The notes under the pieces: model-generated
The model's input: only the letters and a program-made list of their open reading frames with translations
The model's database searches: none
Told to the model about the DNA's origin: nothing
Part shown: piece by piece, positions 43,804 to 52,710 of the stretch
Layout: every line of letters starts with the position of its first letter
Position numbering within the stretch: position 1 is the stretch's first letter
Translations under genes and position numbers: made by a program
From: Fundicoccus ignavus
Lineage (GTDB): Bacteria; Bacillota; Bacilli; Lactobacillales; Aerococcaceae
Length of the DNA: 64,000 nucleotides
Reading direction: 5' to 3'
Assembly (NCBI RefSeq): GCF_009659375.1
Contig: NZ_WJQT01000006.1
Span: forward strand, 1-64,000

Positions 43804-44016
43804 TTATATTTTTACGACTTTATCAATTCCATCAAGTACATTTAAACTAGACCCATTATCCCAAGAGACTAACAAAGACCCAAGATCATCGACCCACTTA
43901 ACTCTTCCTAAAGTACCCACAGGGGGTGCCTGTGGATCATCCATTTTAATAAGTTTGACTCGGCTACCTACCGGAAATTTATCTCTTAATATTTCTACAC
44001 GCTTTGAATCAAACAT
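43804..44016 (-). CDS. DUF4314 protein, 70 aa
   Basis: Small SH3-like barrel (FPVGSRVKLIKMDDPQAPPVGTLGRV, then VDDLGSLLVSWDNGSSLNV), the DUF4314 pattern frequent in Firmicutes phages beside methylases or terminases. Ribosome site GGAGGTGATAAC precedes ATG. Function unknown. Confidence 0.85.
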   Translation of the reverse strand: MFDSKRVEILRDKFPVGSRVKLIKMDDPQAPPVGTLGRVKWVDDLGSLLVSWDNGSSLNVLDGIDKVVKI

Positions 44017-44065
44017 GTTATCACCTCCAGTAACATGTACCCTCTAAATGAAGTGAAAAGCAAGT

Positions 44066-45304
44066 CTAATCAACCTTCATAGCCATAATTTCTTTATATG
44101 AAAATTCTACTCCATCTCGTTCAACTTTAACCTCAGTATCATTATCAACCAACTCAATATAACGATTTACAATCACATCCGCAAACTTCTCGTCGAGTTC
44201 GATCGTATAACAAATACGGTCTGTTTGTTCACAAGCAATAAGGGTTGAACCACTGCCTCCAAATGGATCGAGCACTATAGAGTTAGATATTGTTGAGTTT
44301 AGAATTGGATAAGTTAGAAGTGGCACAGGTTTCATGGTCGGATGATCTTCACTACGTTTTGGCTTGTTATACTCCCAAATAGTCGTCTCCTTACGACCGG
44401 AATACCATAGGTGCTTTCCTTTGGCTTTCCATCCAAATAAGATAGGTTCATGTTGCCATTGATAAGGTGCTCTACCTAAAACCAACGAATTCTTCTTCCA
44501 TATACATGTACTTGATAAATAAAAGCCAGCTTCTTTAAAAGCTCGCCTAAAAGTAAATCCTTCAATCTCTGCATGAAATACATAGATGGACGCATCATCG
44601 CTCATTACAGTTTCAATACCAAAAAAGGCATTGCGTAAGAATTGATAAAACTCATTTTCTTCCATTTGATCATTTTTTATTTTCCCAGCCATACCTTCAT
44701 AGTTCACATTATAAGGTGGGTCAGTTAATACTAGATTAGCTGTTTTACCATTCATCAATTGTTGGTATGCCTCTACCTTTGTAGAGTCTCCTACCAATAA
44801 TTTATGCTTACCTAAGTGCCAAATATCCCCTAACTTAGAAAATGAAGATTTCAGTAATTCTTCGTCCACATCAAAATCATCATCCTCAACACCTTCGGTT
44901 AAAGTAGCTTTAAACAACTCATCTAGTTCTGCTACATCAAAACCAGTAAGAGATACGTCAAAGTCTGAACCTTCTAAATCAGTAATCAAGCTCATAAGTT
45001 TATCTTCATTCCATGAACCAGAGATTTTATTCAAAGCTACATTGAGAGCTTTCTCTTGGTCTTCATCAATATTAATAGCTACACATTCAATTTCTTTAAA
45101 TCCCAAGTGCTCCATGACTTTTAAACGTTGATGCCCTCCGACAATTCGACCTGTCTGTTCATTCCAAATAATCGGCTCGACATAACCAAAAGTCTCAACA
45201 GACCTTTTTAATTTTTCATATTCAGGATCACCCGGCTGAAGATCTTTTCTAGGATTATAATCCGCTGGTATTAGGTCAGTGATCTTTTTCTTTTTAATCT
45301 GCAT
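44066..45304 (-). CDS. ParB-domain DNA methyltransferase
   Basis: Residues ~5-100 form a ParB/sulfiredoxin-like nuclease-fold domain (LIPADYNPRKDL, GRIVGGHQRLKVMEHLG). Residues ~165-400 form a beta-class methyltransferase with the catalytic motif VLTDPPYNVNY and the SAM-binding VLDPFGGSGST. This fusion is common in temperate phages. It modifies adenine or cytosine in phage DNA, probably as anti-restriction. It overlaps the metK gene that follows upstream, so methylase and SAM supply are co-transcribed. Confidence 0.92.
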   Translation of the reverse strand: MQIKKKKITDLIPADYNPRKDLQPGDPEYEKLKRSVETFGYVEPIIWNEQTGRIVGGHQRLKVMEHLGFKEIECVAINIDEDQEKALNVALNKISGSWNEDKLMSLITDLEGSDFDVSLTGFDVAELDELFKATLTEGVEDDDFDVDEELLKSSFSKLGDIWHLGKHKLLVGDSTKVEAYQQLMNGKTANLVLTDPPYNVNYEGMAGKIKNDQMEENEFYQFLRNAFFGIETVMSDDASIYVFHAEIEGFTFRRAFKEAGFYLSSTCIWKKNSLVLGRAPYQWQHEPILFGWKAKGKHLWYSGRKETTIWEYNKPKRSEDHPTMKPVPLLTYPILNSTISNSIVLDPFGGSGSTLIACEQTDRICYTIELDEKFADVIVNRYIELVDNDTEVKVERDGVEFSYKEIMAMKVD

Positions 45305-46451
45305 AATCTTCTAATGCCTCCTTTATCTTGTAACAATCAAAAGTACGTTCCCATAAGTAGATAAAAGATGAAAAATGACCATATCGAGCCGTCTTTTTAT
45401 ACTTAGGTTTTCTTAAATCTAAAAAGTCTATTATGGATCCTGGTTTTAAGTTAAAGTACCGCTTAGTAAAATCAGTTAATACTTCATCACTATACTTGCT
45501 TGTTTCATGAGAAGTGACCTGGACCATGACAGGCTTAGCTTTCCCAATCGCATAAGATAATGAAACAGAGCACTCCGAACAGATCTCTGCTTTGACATAA
45601 TTCTTCGCAATATAACGAGCCATATAAGCAGCTGAACGATCTACTTTACTCGGGTCTTTCCCTGAAAAAGCACCCCCACCATGAGCTGCCAAACCTCCGT
45701 AGGTATCCACCATAATCTTGCGACCCGTTAGGCCTGTATCTGCCGTGGGTCCACCCGTTACAAATCGACCAGAGGGATTAATCAAAATAATTGTTTCTTT
45801 ATCAATGGGATAATGTTCAAAAATAGGTAAAATGACTTCTGAAATCAATTCGCCTCTTAATTGCTGGATATCTTTATCTTCGTCATGTTGAACGGATAGT
45901 AGAACAGTATGAACATGCAATAACCGTTCTCCATCATATTCAAGCGTTACTTGAGCTTTCCCATCAGAATGAATACCTTCTATCACACCATCAATACGTA
46001 AAGTATCGAGTCGTTTACACAACTTATGTGCCAAATCTAAAGCTAAAGGTAAGCATGAATTCGTTTCATTCGTCGCATAACCATAGACGGTTCCCTGATC
46101 TCCAGCACCTAATAAATTGTATGAGGTATTATCACCTTGTCTGACTTCTAACGATTGACTGACTGCGGATGCGATATCAGCACTTTGCTTATTAATTAAA
46201 TTATAAACCTCAAATTCATCCGGGTTGTAACCACTCTCCCAAAGAGCCACATCTACAACGTCCAAAACATTCACTTCTTCAGTCGTTGAAATTTCTCCAG
46301 CGAGGATGATTTTGCCATTGGTTGCTAAAACCTCACAGGCGACTCTAGCATTTTGGTCATATAAAAGGCAACAATCTAAAATTGAATCCGCTATGTAATC
46401 ACATAATTTATCGGGATGACCCATACAGACACTTTCAGCTGTTTTAAACAT
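45294..46451 (-). CDS. metK: Phage-encoded S-adenosylmethionine synthetase
   Basis: ATG 46451 overlaps the TerS stop (GGTTAATG) and gives 385 residues, the normal MetK length; a longer frame upstream only overlaps TerS. Family motifs are complete: ESVCMGHPDKLCD, GAGDQGTVYGYA, and GGGAFSGKDPSKVDRSAAY. It makes SAM from methionine and ATP. Its place immediately before the methyltransferase suggests a dedicated methyl-donor supply during infection. It splits the two terminase subunits together with the methylase. Confidence 0.94.
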   Translation of the reverse strand: MFKTAESVCMGHPDKLCDYIADSILDCCLLYDQNARVACEVLATNGKIILAGEISTTEEVNVLDVVDVALWESGYNPDEFEVYNLINKQSADIASAVSQSLEVRQGDNTSYNLLGAGDQGTVYGYATNETNSCLPLALDLAHKLCKRLDTLRIDGVIEGIHSDGKAQVTLEYDGERLLHVHTVLLSVQHDEDKDIQQLRGELISEVILPIFEHYPIDKETIILINPSGRFVTGGPTADTGLTGRKIMVDTYGGLAAHGGGAFSGKDPSKVDRSAAYMARYIAKNYVKAEICSECSVSLSYAIGKAKPVMVQVTSHETSKYSDEVLTDFTKRYFNLKPGSIIDFLDLRKPKYKKTARYGHFSSFIYLWERTFDCYKIKEALEDYAD

Positions 46452-47026
46452 TAACCATTTCCTTTCTTTCTCAGTAACCGCTCCATGGTGTCTTCCATCG
46501 GATTTCCTACATAAGCAGTTGTTGAATTTTGTTTTACGATATCGAATATCTCGTACCAAATAAGACTCGCTTGTTTTTGATAGTTTTGACTCATACTTAC
46601 GAATGGGCTGGCAATGGCACCACCTGTTGTTGGGTGTTTCCCTAAAAGACCAAAGGTTGAGATTGCTACCTCGCATTGAATGTAACGTGCCATCGCTTGC
46701 GCATAAGTTTCGATTAATCGCTTATTTACTAATCGTTCACAGCCTCTACCTTTAAGCCATTCCCACGTTTCAATATAAATCTCACCTGCCTCAAGATTTG
46801 TGCCATCACGTTGTTTCGCTGACAAGTATTCTGATGGATTTGGCATTTCGTTTCCTTGAGGGTTGCTCTCGACTTCTAAATCACCCACTGATAAAGGGTC
46901 CGGACTAAAGTCAGGTAGATCGATAATATGAGCTTGTTTTCCCTTGGCCAATTTATCAACCAAAGCCTCGGGTTTCTCTCCTGAACGAGGACGTCTGCCT
47001 CCCCGTCTGGTTCCATCTCGCGCCAC
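46451..47026 (-). CDS. terS: Terminase small subunit (P27 family)
   Basis: The 191-residue protein has a basic start (GTRRGGRRPRSGEKPEALV) and helical blocks (SEYLSAKQRDGTNLEAGEIYIETWEWLKG, then IETYAQAMARYIQCE, SPFVSMSQNYQKQA), matching P27-type small terminases. It recognises the packaging site, which should lie near 47027-47153. Confidence 0.88.
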   Translation of the reverse strand: MARDGTRRGGRRPRSGEKPEALVDKLAKGKQAHIIDLPDFSPDPLSVGDLEVESNPQGNEMPNPSEYLSAKQRDGTNLEAGEIYIETWEWLKGRGCERLVNKRLIETYAQAMARYIQCEVAISTFGLLGKHPTTGGAIASPFVSMSQNYQKQASLIWYEIFDIVKQNSTTAYVGNPMEDTMERLLRKKGNG

Positions 47027-47153
47027 AATATCTACCTCCTCTATCGACTGGCCTTATACCCCCCTTTGAACTGCTTTTTTTGTGCGCGATAGGGCGACAC
47101 CGTTATCCGTGGAGGAAAGGTTTAGAGATTTGACCTCCCCCTCCCCTCACGCA
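47027..47153. other. Non-coding GC-rich gap, candidate cos packaging site
   Basis: A 127-bp gap between the packaging HNH nuclease and TerS contains C-runs, GTGCGCGATAGGGCGACACC and GTTATCCGTGGAGGAAAGG. In HK97-type phages with an HNH-terminase pair the cos site lies exactly here. The cut positions cannot be read from sequence. Confidence 0.5.
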
Positions 47154-47513
47154 CTATTTTTTACCGAACCGATCTCCGTCCAATACAGAAATTCTCGAGT
47201 GGCAGGATTTACACAAAGCCATCAAATTATTTTCATCATGTGCACCACCACGTCTCAAAGGTAAGATATGATGGACTTCTTCTGCAGTCTTTAGTTTGTT
47301 TTCTTTTAAACACTGCTGACATAAGGGATGCTCTCGAATAAATTTGTTACGAATCATTCGCCACGATCTTCCGTATCGTTTTGCAGTTTCTGGATCACGT
47401 TGATACTTTTCATAATGCTTATTGTTTTCTTTTTGATGTTTCTCACAGAAACTACCGTCAACTAATTCTGGACAATTTGGATGAGAACATGGACGTTTAG
47501 GTTTCCTTGGCAT
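47154..47513 (-). CDS. Phage HNH endonuclease (packaging-associated)
   Basis: ATG 47513 (MPRKPKRPC) follows GGAGTGAAGTC; an upstream frame to 47555 is not supported. The 119-residue nuclease has zinc Cys in HPNCPELV, CQQCLKEN, and HNH core EEVHHILPLRRGGAHDENNLMALCKSCH. HNH proteins next to terminases are required for cos cleavage in HK97-like phages. Confidence 0.92.
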   Translation of the reverse strand: MPRKPKRPCSHPNCPELVDGSFCEKHQKENNKHYEKYQRDPETAKRYGRSWRMIRNKFIREHPLCQQCLKENKLKTAEEVHHILPLRRGGAHDENNLMALCKSCHSRISVLDGDRFGKK

Positions 47514-47585
47514 TGACTTCACTCCATAAAAAGAACCCTGAGAGTTTTCTCCCAAGGCTATTGTTCTATACTTTTCTACACCTTA

Positions 47586-47630
47586 ACTATATCACTAAGG
47601 CTTACTCTCATTCTCTCTCATTTACTCTCA
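47586..47630 (-). promoter_or_regulatory. Candidate activator-dependent late promoter
   Basis: Three tandem decamers of the form TTNCTCTCA-type (47601-47630; minus strand ATGAGAGNNA) end about 10 bp upstream of a TATAGT -10 (47586-47591). No standard -35 exists; the repeats occupy its position. The next genes are HNH, terminase and structure, and the gene just upstream encodes an activator-like protein. Confidence 0.55.
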
Positions 47631-48058
47631 TCTTTATTTTCTTCATGTTTTTTTATGACGGGCTCAATCTCTAACAGTGCTTGTTTATGAATACGAAAGA
47701 CATGCTGGATACTAAAGTTCAAGTCCACTGCAACCTGTTCAAAGGATAAGAAATTCAAGTAACGTTTTTCCAAAACCATTTGTTGCTCTTTATCCAACAT
47801 CTTGTTTATCATTTCTGTGATACGAACTTTGATATCCACTAAGGCATCAATATCTTTATTGATTTCTTCTTGAAGCATTACAATCTTCACGATAATTTCT
47901 TCCAAACGAGAAGTATTGCGTCCTGGTGCTTTTGGCATATCTGATAAGGTACTAGTTGCTTTTTGTGCCAAAACGTTCAGTGAATCTATCTGTTCAATTT
48001 TACTGTTGATACGATGATCTAAATAGAATGCCTGTTGTAAGAATTTTTTAGGTGTCAA
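47618..48058 (-). CDS. Late-gene activator candidate (DUF1492/ArpU-like), 146 aa
   Basis: A helical protein with a C-terminal sigma-region-4-like helix-turn-helix (KRYLNFLSFEQVAVDLNFSIQHVFRIHKQAL) is the pattern of DUF1492/ArpU-type phage regulators. Located at the end of the replication genes and just before the packaging genes. The repeats in its own 3' end (47601-47630) may be its binding site for late transcription. Confidence 0.8.
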   Translation of the reverse strand: MTPKKFLQQAFYLDHRINSKIEQIDSLNVLAQKATSTLSDMPKAPGRNTSRLEEIIVKIVMLQEEINKDIDALVDIKVRITEMINKMLDKEQQMVLEKRYLNFLSFEQVAVDLNFSIQHVFRIHKQALLEIEPVIKKHEENKDESK

Positions 48059-48278
48059 ATACTCCTACCTCCTCGTTTAAATTATTTAGTAACAATCCAC
48101 CATCTGCATCTGTGATTTCTTTAAACCATTCAGATAAGAAAAATCTTTCGCAAGATATTAAATGACGATTCGCAACATCGCTCTTAGGATTTCGTTTTAA
48201 TTGTTTACAAGCACTTCGATAATCTTTGACCGCTTGTAGAACAATCTCATGAGCTAATCGTTCATAAGGGTTATCCAT
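48048..48278 (-). CDS. Conserved small phage protein, 76 aa
   Basis: Short acidic protein (YERLAHEIVLQAVKDYRSACKQLKRNP..., SCERFFLSEWFKEITDADG). It overlaps the SNF2 helicase stop and the activator start by a few bases. Similar proteins occupy this spot in related phages; function unknown. Confidence 0.7.
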   Translation of the reverse strand: MDNPYERLAHEIVLQAVKDYRSACKQLKRNPKSDVANRHLISCERFFLSEWFKEITDADGGLLLNNLNEEVGVFDT

Positions 48279-49627
48279 TAACTCACCTCCAAGTTCGCTT
48301 TAACAGCATCAATTAAAGCATTTTGATTTTGACTTTTATTTTTCAGTGCCTTTAGAACATATTCATCTAGTGTATTCTTCGCTAGAATATGGTGGACGAT
48401 CACACTTTCAGTTTGACCTTGACGGTAAAGTCTTGCATTGGTTTGTTCGTAGAGTTCCAATGACCAAGTTAAAGTAAACCAAACAATTGTAGACCCTCCA
48501 CTTTGAAGATTAAGTCCATGACCTGCACTAGCCGGATGAATCACTGCCACTGGAACTTCTCCCTTATTCCAATCTTTAAAGTCTTGTTTGCTTTTAAGTT
48601 CTCTAACATCAAAGCGTCCTTGAATACGATGTAAGTCGTGCTTGTACCAATAAATAATTAGTAGTGGCTTACCATTCGCACCCTCTATTAAATCTCCCAA
48701 CGCATCTAGTTTTTTGTCATGAAGATGAATTGACTCTCGTTCTTCACCGTACACACTACCACTAGCCATCTGAAGTAGCTTACCAGAGAGTACTGCTGCA
48801 TTGACTGCATCAATTTCTCTATCTCCCAAGGTCACCAGCATATCTTTTTTTAGTTGGTCATAAGTAGCTTGTTCTTTATCAGAAAGCTCAACCGATACTT
48901 TATTCATGATGAGGTCAGGCATATCCAAATAATCTTCTGCTTTCATCGAGACAGTCATATCACCTATCTTTTCATAGATAGCTTCCTCTGCACCTGTACG
49001 TAGCTTGTATGAATAAATAATCATGCCATTACGCTTATCTGGTTCAAAGTAAGTTTGTCGATACTGGGTAATGAATCGTCCAAGTCTTTCACCCTTATCT
49101 AAGATTCTAAAAGGTGCCCATAAGTCCATCAGGCCATTACTTGAAGGGGTTCCTGTTAGACCCACCATTCGTTTGATGATTGGCCTCACTTGTACTAAGG
49201 CTTTAAATCGCTTCGCAGTATGTGACTTGAAACTAGAGAGTTCATCGATTACGACCATATCGAAGTCAAATGACATCTCACTCTTATTCACCAACCAGTC
49301 GACGTTTTCTCGGTTAATGAAATAAATATCCGCTTTTTGCTTCAATGCTTGGGTGCGTTCTGTCGCACAACCAATGACCGTTGAATAGTTTAGTAGCTTT
49401 AGGTGCTCCCATTTATCACACTCGTCAGGCCAAGTGTCCCTTGCAACTCGAATGGGTGCAATGATTAACACCTTCTTTACCTCAAAGGAATCAAACATTA
49501 AGTTTTGAATGGCTGATAAGGTAATGACTGTTTTCCCTAAACCCATGGCCAAAAACAAGGCACTAACTTCATGTTTTTCAATGTACTCAGTCATCGATGC
49601 TTGATAAGGATAAGGGTTAAATTTCAC
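48278..49627 (-). CDS. SNF2-like phage helicase
   Basis: The 449-residue SF2 enzyme has motif I FLAMGLGKTVITLSAI, motif II VVIDELSSFK, GLTGTPSSNGLMDLW and motif VI QTNARLYRQGQTESV. Phage SNF2-like helicases of this size usually accompany a VRR-NUC nuclease and a DNA polymerase, as here. Likely role in replication or recombination. Confidence 0.92.
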   Translation of the reverse strand: MKFNPYPYQASMTEYIEKHEVSALFLAMGLGKTVITLSAIQNLMFDSFEVKKVLIIAPIRVARDTWPDECDKWEHLKLLNYSTVIGCATERTQALKQKADIYFINRENVDWLVNKSEMSFDFDMVVIDELSSFKSHTAKRFKALVQVRPIIKRMVGLTGTPSSNGLMDLWAPFRILDKGERLGRFITQYRQTYFEPDKRNGMIIYSYKLRTGAEEAIYEKIGDMTVSMKAEDYLDMPDLIMNKVSVELSDKEQATYDQLKKDMLVTLGDREIDAVNAAVLSGKLLQMASGSVYGEERESIHLHDKKLDALGDLIEGANGKPLLIIYWYKHDLHRIQGRFDVRELKSKQDFKDWNKGEVPVAVIHPASAGHGLNLQSGGSTIVWFTLTWSLELYEQTNARLYRQGQTESVIVHHILAKNTLDEYVLKALKNKSQNQNALIDAVKANLEVS

Positions 49628-49913
49628 TGGCTGTCACCTCCTCAATGATGGTATCAATTTGTTCTAAGTTATCCAGCACATAATATCGAAAACCTAACTG
49701 TTGCAAATCATTCATCCGCTTCACTTGGATAGGCCTAAGCTTTTCGCCCGGACTTTTCACTTCTACAAAAGCAAACTTCCCTCCTGATAACAAAATTAAA
49801 CGATCAGGTAAACCTATCATGCTGGTAGAGTTTAGTTTCAAACACAACCCACCTTGTGCTTTAACTGTTTTCACTAGTTGTGCCTCAATTTTATGTTCAC
49901 TCATTTTTTGCAT
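49617..49913 (-). CDS. VRR-NUC domain nuclease, 98 aa
   Basis: The compact PD-(D/E)XK core is visible: GLPDRLILLSGGKFAFVEVKSPGEKL. A GAGGTGATAGC site precedes ATG. Stand-alone VRR-NUC proteins are Holliday-junction or structure-specific nucleases in phages. It overlaps the SNF2 gene by 11 bp. Confidence 0.9.
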   Translation of the reverse strand: MQKMSEHKIEAQLVKTVKAQGGLCLKLNSTSMIGLPDRLILLSGGKFAFVEVKSPGEKLRPIQVKRMNDLQQLGFRYYVLDNLEQIDTIIEEVTASEI

Positions 49914-49951
49914 GCTATCACCTCAATATAAAATGTTGAGTTAATCGTATT

Positions 49952-50049
49952 AGTGGAAGCTGTGAAGGCTGTATATATAACCTTTATATAGTGATTTATT
50001 TTTTTATCTATATAGAAAAGTTATATAGATAGCTTACACGACCTCCACT
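49952..50049. repeat. 30-bp imperfect dyad around an AT-rich core, candidate replication origin
   Basis: AGTGGAAGCTGTGAAGG... (49952-49981) and its inverted counterpart (50020-50049) match at about 23 of 30 positions. The 38-bp centre is almost pure A/T with extra TATATAG repeats. It is the only sizeable gap of the replication module and lies just downstream of the PrimPol-helicase gene. Confidence 0.5.
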
Positions 50050-50069
50050 AGCCCTATTATCATCATGTT

Positions 50070-52298
50070 TTACGAAAATTCTGAATTCAATTTCAAACCT
50101 TGAATGTAGTTCCCATCACTACGACGGCGGCGAACAAAGCCTTCTGATGCCAGTGCCGCATAAAAGTCAGTACTACTGCGAGTGAACTCTCCTGTCCTGA
50201 AACAAAACGCACGATACTCATCATAAACTTGTCCAGACTTCTCCACAAACGCATTGTCTAACTCACAACAATCATTGAGGAATTGTCCCATCCAATCATT
50301 ACTTTCCCTATATTCTTCAATAGCCTCCCTCACCTTTTGAGGGAGTGGTATCTTAAAGTCGGAGGCAATAACCTTTTGTGCCCCTTCAATCATCCAAGAT
50401 AAAATAGCACCGCCAGCTTCATGGTATAGGTAATCCGCATAGTTCTTAACATCACTGCGTCCCTCAATTTTTGCTTCAAATGGAATCACAATCAATCGTC
50501 GCCACGTTCCGCTATCAATGGCACCTACCTTCGGTAAATGGTTCGTATAAAGAACCAAGGTATGACTGGGAATGAAGCTAAATGGTGACTTATACTTCTT
50601 CTCTGCAAAAATTTCATCAGTCGAGCAAAGCTGCTTAACGATAGAAGTATTCAGTCGCATGCCTTCTTGAAGCTCGGCAGAGATGAGTAAACGTTTGCCT
50701 TTGGATTCTGCCAACTCTGGTTTTACATTTCTTCGGTTATTCACTGTTAAAACATCTGCAGATAAATTTCCACTATAGTTTCCTAGAATACGCGAAATGG
50801 TATTCCAGAAAGTAGACTTCCCGTTCCTCCCATCACCATAAGCTATTATTAAGGATTCGACATAAACCTTGCCAATAATTGATAGGCCTACGATTTGTTG
50901 CACATAATTAATCAAGTCTTTATCATCCAGAAAGAAGGTATCTAAGGCATCTAGCCAAAGCTTTAAATTTTCTTTATTGGCATCGACCGTTGTCTGCTTT
51001 GTAATGAAGTTCTCTGGAAGGTGTTCAAACACTTCTCCCGTTTTTAAATTAAGGGTCTGACTGGGTGTATTTAATAAAAATTCATTGGTATCCAAATCTG
51101 CAGAGCTAATTTCCAGCATCGACTGAGCTTGTCGTAGTGACGCATTAATACCACGATCATCACGACGTTTAATCGCATATTTTTGATAGGCAATAGCCAC
51201 TTGAAGATTTTTATAAGCAATACGCTGAGGTTTAGAAAACACTTCTGTGGCCTTCTTTTCTCCAACGCTCTCAATAATGGCCAAGCCGCCATTTTGTTCC
51301 AATTGTCCTGAAAATTCTAGGATTTGTTGTTCAGCTTCCTCTAATTGACGAAACGTTAACTCTTGGGCTAAACCTAGTGATTTAGGTTTTGATTCTTCCC
51401 AGTAGCTACCGTTATAAATTAGATAATCCGTTGCTGGCGAATAACGTAACTTTCTTTGATATTCCCCTGCTAATACGGTTGCTTGACCTACATCCGAATA
51501 GTCAGACGGCTTTAAGGTTGAATTTGGCTTGAATTGTTCAGGCGGAATATAGTCAGGTGATTCAGAAATACGTCGACCAAATCTCAATGCAGACTGCCAT
51601 ATCTTCTCCAATTCTTCATCGGATAATGGCGGGGAACATAATGTTGACTTTTGGTTGAATAACTCACGCGATTCATCTGTATCCCCTAACCGAATCAAAA
51701 TTCGACCTGCGTACTGACTCATGGCATTATTCCGACCTCCTTCTAAAATTTGGCCTTGTTCGCTATCCCACGTTTCAAATGAATCGGTTAAAATATCGGT
51801 GACATATTGATCACCTTTTACAATTTCAACGATTGGATTTTCAACGCCAAAAATCAGTCGAGCACTATCCATCGCGTTTGTATCGAAGTATGGAAAAAAG
51901 TTCAGAATCGCTTCTTTGGTTTTACGGTACTCTTTCGCATCATGAATTGAATGAATGGGAAAATAGACATGGAAACGAGGTCGAGCCGATTGGTTCTCTT
52001 TCTGCTTCCAGTGGTTACGACTCGTTACGAGCGCCATCTTTACACCTTGAAAGACCAGCTTCACATCCTCCATATCAATCCAACTAGACGCATCATTGGA
52101 ATGGTCATTATCCAAGTCCATCACGATAACATTAGACTCTAGGAAATTTGCATTGGCACGATGGTTATTTTCATACTGAGCCGTCACATGATCGTACTGC
52201 ATAGCTTCTCTAAATTCTTCTTCAATATTTGCTTCAATACGGTTAGGGAAAATAAAGCTATTTGCCTTTTCTCTAGTATTTGTTGTGTATAAAATCAT
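50070..52298 (-). CDS. Phage/plasmid primase-helicase (PrimPol-D5-SF3)
   Basis: The 742-residue protein has an N-terminal AEP-type primase (VIVMDLDNDHSND around residue 60, PRFHVYFPIHS near 108, YFDTNAMDSARLIFG). A D5-like linker follows, then an SF3 helicase with IIAYGDGRNGKSTFWNTI near residue 490 and VLYTNHLPKVGAIDSGTWRR. It should prime and unwind phage DNA. It overlaps the DUF4406 gene by 4 bp. Confidence 0.9.
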   Translation of the reverse strand: MILYTTNTREKANSFIFPNRIEANIEEEFREAMQYDHVTAQYENNHRANANFLESNVIVMDLDNDHSNDASSWIDMEDVKLVFQGVKMALVTSRNHWKQKENQSARPRFHVYFPIHSIHDAKEYRKTKEAILNFFPYFDTNAMDSARLIFGVENPIVEIVKGDQYVTDILTDSFETWDSEQGQILEGGRNNAMSQYAGRILIRLGDTDESRELFNQKSTLCSPPLSDEELEKIWQSALRFGRRISESPDYIPPEQFKPNSTLKPSDYSDVGQATVLAGEYQRKLRYSPATDYLIYNGSYWEESKPKSLGLAQELTFRQLEEAEQQILEFSGQLEQNGGLAIIESVGEKKATEVFSKPQRIAYKNLQVAIAYQKYAIKRRDDRGINASLRQAQSMLEISSADLDTNEFLLNTPSQTLNLKTGEVFEHLPENFITKQTTVDANKENLKLWLDALDTFFLDDKDLINYVQQIVGLSIIGKVYVESLIIAYGDGRNGKSTFWNTISRILGNYSGNLSADVLTVNNRRNVKPELAESKGKRLLISAELQEGMRLNTSIVKQLCSTDEIFAEKKYKSPFSFIPSHTLVLYTNHLPKVGAIDSGTWRRLIVIPFEAKIEGRSDVKNYADYLYHEAGGAILSWMIEGAQKVIASDFKIPLPQKVREAIEEYRESNDWMGQFLNDCCELDNAFVEKSGQVYDEYRAFCFRTGEFTRSSTDFYAALASEGFVRRRRSDGNYIQGLKLNSEFS

Positions 52299-52699
52299 CT
52301 AGTAACCTCCTGGCAATCTTCACTAAACCAACGAATCATCATATTGCGGTGTTTTGCTCGTTGAATTTCCTGACGCATTCCTTCAGACAGATTATCGCCA
52401 AACACCCATAATTCTTTACATCGACCTAAAAGGATTAACTTTACTCGCAAGGCATGTTGACGGCCCTCCACATCTAAGTCATTCATAATATGTGGGAATA
52501 AAAGATTTGGCGTGATAGGGATCGTTCCTTTTTCTAATGCAAAATGAGCATACTGACGGGCTAACTCGGCGTTCACAACTTCATCTCCTGAAAATGATGA
52601 GCAAATATATACAATTGGCAAATAATTTAATTTCTTTAATGCCTGATAAGCCGTCGGGTCATAGTATCCTGACCCATTTAGCCATTCTTTTTGTTTCAC
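52295..52699 (-). CDS. DUF4406 protein
   Basis: GTG at 52699 follows GGGGG; the frame upstream to 52735 overlaps the polymerase gene. The ~134 residues (LPIVYICSSFSGDEVVNAELARQYAHFAL..., TPNLLFPHIMNDLD, CKELWVFGDNLSEGMRQEIQRA) have the nucleoside 2-deoxyribosyltransferase-like fold of DUF4406, common in phages. It may act on nucleotides or signalling dinucleotides; not proven. Confidence 0.85.
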   Translation of the reverse strand: MKQKEWLNGSGYYDPTAYQALKKLNYLPIVYICSSFSGDEVVNAELARQYAHFALEKGTIPITPNLLFPHIMNDLDVEGRQHALRVKLILLGRCKELWVFGDNLSEGMRQEIQRAKHRNMMIRWFSEDCQEVTR

Positions 52700-52710
52700 T
52701 TTAAAACCCC

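Noticed and set aside
45294-46676. Extended MetK with 75 extra N-terminal residues
   Set aside because: The extension overlaps terS in another frame, is not MetK-like, and ATG 46451 has a ribosome site and normal length.
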